Assembly: GCA_964455395.1 (NCBI GenBank)
Contig: CAYVWB010000014.1
Coordinates: 14,632-78,631 of the forward strand
DNA from: CAYVWB01 sp964455395
GTDB lineage: Bacteria; Desulfobacterota; Desulfovibrionia; Desulfovibrionales; Desulfovibrionaceae
Length of the DNA stretch: 64,000 bases
Direction of reading: 5' to 3'
A program made the translations under genes and the position numbers. The stretch's first letter is position 1. Each line of letters starts with the position of its first letter. Of this stretch, positions 61,103-64,000 are shown one piece after another. Below the pieces are notes generated by a model. That model had not been told where the DNA came from. It saw nothing but the letters and a program-made list of their open reading frames with translations, and did not search any database.

Positions 61103-61399
61103 CTAGACGATTTTCGGCGTGATGAAGAAGGCGCCGTCCGTTTCGGGGGCGTTGGCCAGGATCTCCTCACGGGCGCGTCGGCGCACGGCTTCGTCTTCGC
61201 GGAAGGGCGTCTCGCGCTCCACGGGGCTGTAAAGCGGCGCCGTGTCGGAGACATCCACTTCGGCGAGGACATCCATATACGCAAGGATATCGCCGAGCTG
61301 GCCCGCAAAAGTCTCCAGTTTCTCCTGGGAAGGCGCAAGCCGCGCCAAGCGGGCGATGCGCGCCGCGTCCTCGGTGGTGAGCGTGGTCTTGTCGGCCAT
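61103..61399 (-). CDS. gatC: Asp/Glu-tRNA amidotransferase subunit C
   Basis: A 98-residue stabilising subunit: IARLARLAPSQEKLETFAGQ, ILAYMDVLAEVDVSDTAPLY and the C-terminal ILANAPETDGAFFITPKIV. It starts four bases after the stop of the LpoA-like lipoprotein. Confidence 0.96.
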   Translation of the reverse strand: MADKTTLTTEDAARIARLARLAPSQEKLETFAGQLGDILAYMDVLAEVDVSDTAPLYSPVERETPFREDEAVRRRAREEILANAPETDGAFFITPKIV

Positions 61400-61403
61400 G
61401 AGC

Positions 61404-63470
61404 TTACGGGATGGGTTGCATGGTGGCTGGGGAGTGGCCGCGGGTGTAAGGTTCGCCGCCGGGGGCTGGCGGCGCCTGGGGCGGTTGCTGACTTGGCTGC
61501 TGATCGGCCTGTCGAGCAGGCGCACCCTGCCCCCCGGCGTGTTGGCGCGGCGCGTTCACGTCGCCGGAGCCGTCGAAGAGCGCATACCCTTGCAAGGTAG
61601 GTTTGAAAAGAAAGAGGTTCTGCGAGGCGCGGCCTTGGCTGTCCCACGTGATGGGGGCCATGGCCCAGCTCATGGAGGACGCCGCCGAACCCAGTCTCTG
61701 GTTCACGTCTTGCGGGGACCATGGGGCGGGGAGGGGACCCATGGCGTTGGCGAGGTGGACGAAATCGTACCCCAGCGCGACCCAGAAATCGACCTCATCG
61801 CCCCGCACGGAAGCCATGCTCCGCAAGGTGGAAGCAGCAGGCGTGGTGTTGGCGTCCCACCATGGACCGGGAAAGACCGTCTTGCGGAAGTCGCCTTCCA
61901 CCACATACGCTTGTCGGGAGAGCGTCTGCGCCCACAGCGCGCCGCCCAGAAGCAGCGCGTCCCCTCGCTGATGGTAGAGGAAATGCGGCGCGAGCTGGCT
62001 GGCGTGGTCCCAGTCCCCCGGCAGGAAGACCGCGTCGAATTCCGCATTCGTGAGCTGTCCCACGATGTCGTACCACGCATCCGGCGCCTTGGGCGGATAG
62101 CTCATCTGCGCCGTCACCTGATGGCCTCTGCCCTGCGCAGCCTGGGTGAAGAGCTGCGACATGCGTTGTCCGTAGGGCTCTTCGGGATAAAGCACAGCGA
62201 AGCGCTGCGCCCCGAAGCGCGTGGAAGCGACGTTCAGCAAGGTGGTCACCTGATCTTCCGGACTCGCGAAGAACCGCCAGACGTCGCGGCCTTCCGTCAG
62301 GTCGCCCGGCGCGTTCAGGAAGGTGAAGAAGGCGCGGCGGGAAAGCAGGCCGGAGTCCTGCAGGGAGGCGACTTTCGTCAGCCGCAGGGGGCCGCCCACG
62401 TAGTCGAATTCGGGCGGCAGACCACCCACCTTGTTGATCCAGTCAGAGGACTCGGTGTTCACGGCCTCCAAGGCGACCTGGAACCCCTGTTGCGCAAGCT
62501 CCGCCTGGGCGAGGTTGGCGCCCCGCATGATCTTCCACCCTACGGATTTGAACGGCCCGGAGAGCGGCAACGCCAGAGCCACCCCTCGTACGCCATGTGC
62601 GTCGCCGGCGCGTGCGGCATCCAGGACGAGATCGGCGAGGCCGGGGTTGGCCAACAGCGGTCGTATGCGCTCCACGATGGCGATGGCTTCAGCGCGGCCG
62701 GCTGGCGCCAAGGCGAGCCGTCGGGCGCGCTCCAGTTCGAGCACCGTGTAGGGGAACCCGCCTTGCCGGCCGGGAGGGATGAGGAACGCCATGGCCTCCA
62801 GGTTGCCCTGGTCCACGCCAGCGAGCTCTTCCAGCAAAGCCGCCTCCAACGACGCCTGGAAAGACTGCCCCTGCGTCGGGAACTCCCCAAGCAGATCGTT
62901 CAACACGCCGAGGGCCGCGTGGAGATCCGCCATGCGCCAGTAGACCCCGGCCAGCGTGGCCCCGGCCTGCGCGCGCAGGGGCGGCGCGAGGCTGGGGTCC
63001 TCCACCAGGGAACGGGCGAAACCGGCCTTGGCGGCGGTGTCGGGCGCGTTCTTCAACACTCGCGCAGCGGCGTCCCGCCAGACGGGGGAACCGGCGCCCT
63101 GGGGCGCGGCGGCGCGGAATTCATCCATGATATCCAACGCCTGGGGATAATTCCCCGTGGCGATGGCGGCTTGCGCGTAGCGCTCGTAAGCCAAGCCGAG
63201 TACGGCCGGGTTCTCTTGCTGGCTGATGACGCGGCCATAGAGTTCCATGGCGGTGGCCATGTCGCCGGCAGTCCAGGCGGCTTCAGCCTGCTGGAGCAGC
63301 GACGCTTCCGCGGAGCCGGGGGGCGGCATGGGCGGAGCCATGGGCTTCTGGAGGGGGCAGCCGGCCAGGCTCAGCGAGAAGAGCACGCATGCTGCAAGGA
63401 CAAGAAGCGACGTGCTCCGTCGTGGAAGCGTGGGCCCGGTTGCGGTGCGGCGTGTGGTGTGTGGTGTCAT
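61404..63470 (-). CDS. LpoA/LppC-like lipoprotein with periplasmic-binding fold
   Basis: A 688-residue lipoprotein: lipobox LAGC with Cys38 after a hydrophobic stretch (22-37). An N-terminal TPR-like helical domain (about 50-300) is followed by a type I periplasmic-binding-like domain (about 310-640; GVALALPLSGPFKSVGWKIM, FDAVFLPGDWDHASQLAPHF). This is the architecture of LpoA, an outer-membrane activator of penicillin-binding proteins. The Pro/Gln-rich tail (about 650-688) is low-complexity. ATG 63470 was chosen for its distance to the lipobox; 63533 is an alternative and neither has a clear ribosome binding site. It is the first gene of the lpo-gatC-gatA run. Confidence 0.85.
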   Translation of the reverse strand: MTPHTTRRTATGPTLPRRSTSLLVLAACVLFSLSLAGCPLQKPMAPPMPPPGSAEASLLQQAEAAWTAGDMATAMELYGRVISQQENPAVLGLAYERYAQAAIATGNYPQALDIMDEFRAAAPQGAGSPVWRDAAARVLKNAPDTAAKAGFARSLVEDPSLAPPLRAQAGATLAGVYWRMADLHAALGVLNDLLGEFPTQGQSFQASLEAALLEELAGVDQGNLEAMAFLIPPGRQGGFPYTVLELERARRLALAPAGRAEAIAIVERIRPLLANPGLADLVLDAARAGDAHGVRGVALALPLSGPFKSVGWKIMRGANLAQAELAQQGFQVALEAVNTESSDWINKVGGLPPEFDYVGGPLRLTKVASLQDSGLLSRRAFFTFLNAPGDLTEGRDVWRFFASPEDQVTTLLNVASTRFGAQRFAVLYPEEPYGQRMSQLFTQAAQGRGHQVTAQMSYPPKAPDAWYDIVGQLTNAEFDAVFLPGDWDHASQLAPHFLYHQRGDALLLGGALWAQTLSRQAYVVEGDFRKTVFPGPWWDANTTPAASTLRSMASVRGDEVDFWVALGYDFVHLANAMGPLPAPWSPQDVNQRLGSAASSMSWAMAPITWDSQGRASQNLFLFKPTLQGYALFDGSGDVNAPRQHAGGQGAPARQADQQPSQQPPQAPPAPGGEPYTRGHSPATMQPIP

Positions 63471-63625
63471 GCCGGTGGGTCCCGTCAGGTCTGGCGGGGG
63501 AACCCGCCTTCGTGGTGCGTTGGAAATCGTCATCGGTGTCGACCGCGACGTCCTTCGGGAGCGCATGCGGGCGTCGCCTTCGAAAGCCGCGCTGCGATTC
63601 GCCGTGGAAACGGGCGAAGCCGCAT

Positions 63626-63654
63626 TCTTATACTGTGCGGCGCGTGAAGGCAAG
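63626..63654 (-). promoter_or_regulatory. Candidate promoter for the LpoA-like gene
   Basis: Minus-strand TTGCCT, 17-base spacer, TAAGAA (within TATAAGAAT), about 155 bases before ATG 63470. Confidence 0.5.
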
Positions 63655-63762
63655 GCGACTGCTTCGCCGTGCAGGGGGCGGCGGCTGCATGGCGGGCCGT
63701 GGATGGGGACGGAGAGTGGCGGGCGCCGTCGTGTCGGGGCGCGATTGACTGCGAAGCGACCC

Positions 63763-63806
63763 AAAAAGACGCCGCGCCCAGCCGGGAGAGGCTGGCGCGC
63801 GGCGTC
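63763..63806 (-). terminator. Rho-independent terminator of dnaK
   Basis: A stem of about 16 pairs with one bulge, on the plus strand GACGCCGCGC-CCAGCC against GGCTGG-CGCGCGGCGTC, followed on the minus strand by five T. It starts 23 bases after the dnaK stop. Confidence 0.85.
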
Positions 63807-63828
63807 ACGGTGCGTATGGGGAGTAAGG

Positions 63829-64000
63829 CTATTTGACTTCGGTGTAGTCGGCGTCGACAACGTCGTCGTCATCGTCCTTGGGCTTGCCGCCGCCGGGTTG
63901 GCCGCCGGGCTGAGCGCCTTCGGGGCCAGGCTGACCGCCTTCCGCGCCCCCGCTCTGCTGGGCGTAGAGTTGCTCGGCGAGCTTGTGGGAGGCCTGGGCG
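63829..64000 (-). CDS. dnaK: Chaperone DnaK, C-terminal end (cut by the window edge)
   Basis: About 56 C-terminal residues: QASHKLAEQLYAQQSGGAEG, a Gly/Pro/Gln-rich linker and the ending DDDDDVVDADYTEVK. This matches the helical lid end and flexible tail of DnaK. The rest lies beyond base 64000. A strong terminator follows. Confidence 0.92.
   Translation of the reverse strand, partial: AQASHKLAEQLYAQQSGGAEGGQPGPEGAQPGGQPGGGKPKDDDDDVVDADYTEVK

Larger units (their letters stand above)
63471..63828. other. Spacer between dnaK and the LpoA-like gene
   Basis: No gene. It holds the dnaK terminator (63763-63806) and a promoter candidate (63626-63654) for the LpoA-like gene. Confidence 0.65.

Overview
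The window is GC-rich, densely coded bacterial DNA that best fits a Desulfovibrionaceae-type sulfate reducer. The strongest marker is a free-standing 38-residue desulforedoxin (33129-33245), a protein known mainly from Desulfovibrio gigas and relatives. A cytoplasmic CbiK-type cobaltochelatase, the yicC-remA-gmk order and the ribosomal protein sequences agree with this. Genus-level identity cannot be settled from the window. Three runs of exactly ten N (2405, 26792, 57200) mark scaffold gaps, each inside a gene.

Layout, left to right. 1-7848 (minus): a translation, RNA and lipid block of tsf (cut by the edge), rpsB, RNase J, two PlsC-like acyltransferases and a divergent EF-G-like GTPase. 8474-18254: TraB/GumN, a lone cNMP-binding domain and an SDR on the minus strand, then an M16C peptidase, DUF362, an exported M1-type peptidase and a ChaN lipoprotein on the plus strand. 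18490-25801 is rich in signalling: PilZ with a zinc ribbon, bacteriohemerythrin, PAS-GGDEF, a two-gene coiled-coil envelope pair, a beta-barrel-like protein, CheV and EAL-HDOD. 25993-33628: MarR, exported acetolactate decarboxylase, an SH3 protein, a CaCA exchanger, rfbB-rfbD, tRNA-Val(CAC), a DUF3592 membrane protein, desulforedoxin and a DUF3096 miniprotein.

33693-46125: a TrkA/RCK protein fused to a universal-stress domain precedes a CPA2 antiporter. Next come two decayed genes and then an intact five-gene operon (polytopic membrane protein, DUF4129, DUF4350, MoxR ATPase, DUF58), followed by the divergent pair SpoIIM-like/RDD. Together they form the membrane MoxR-DUF58 neighbourhood known from many bacteria. 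46386-51157: cbiK with a polyprenol-phosphate glycosyltransferase, an orphan PilB/GspE ATPase and a low-GC winged-helix gene with repeated 20-mers upstream. 51427-63470 is one long minus-strand run of housekeeping genes: LpoA-like lipoprotein, gatC, gatA, mnmA, mtaB, yicC, remA, gmk, a TPR protein, an HDOD protein and recJ. The right edge cuts dnaK.

Most genes are core functions with tight ATGA-type overlaps. No phage, insertion sequence, CRISPR array or rRNA was seen. The unusual material is structural. Several short tandem arrays begin inside the last codons of a gene and run past its stop. About 190 bp between DUF58 and the SpoIIM-like gene keep a 10-bp period. RNase J carries a 70-residue acetolactate-synthase-like segment against an assembly gap. 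A decayed relative of the MoxR-operon membrane gene lies just upstream of the intact operon.
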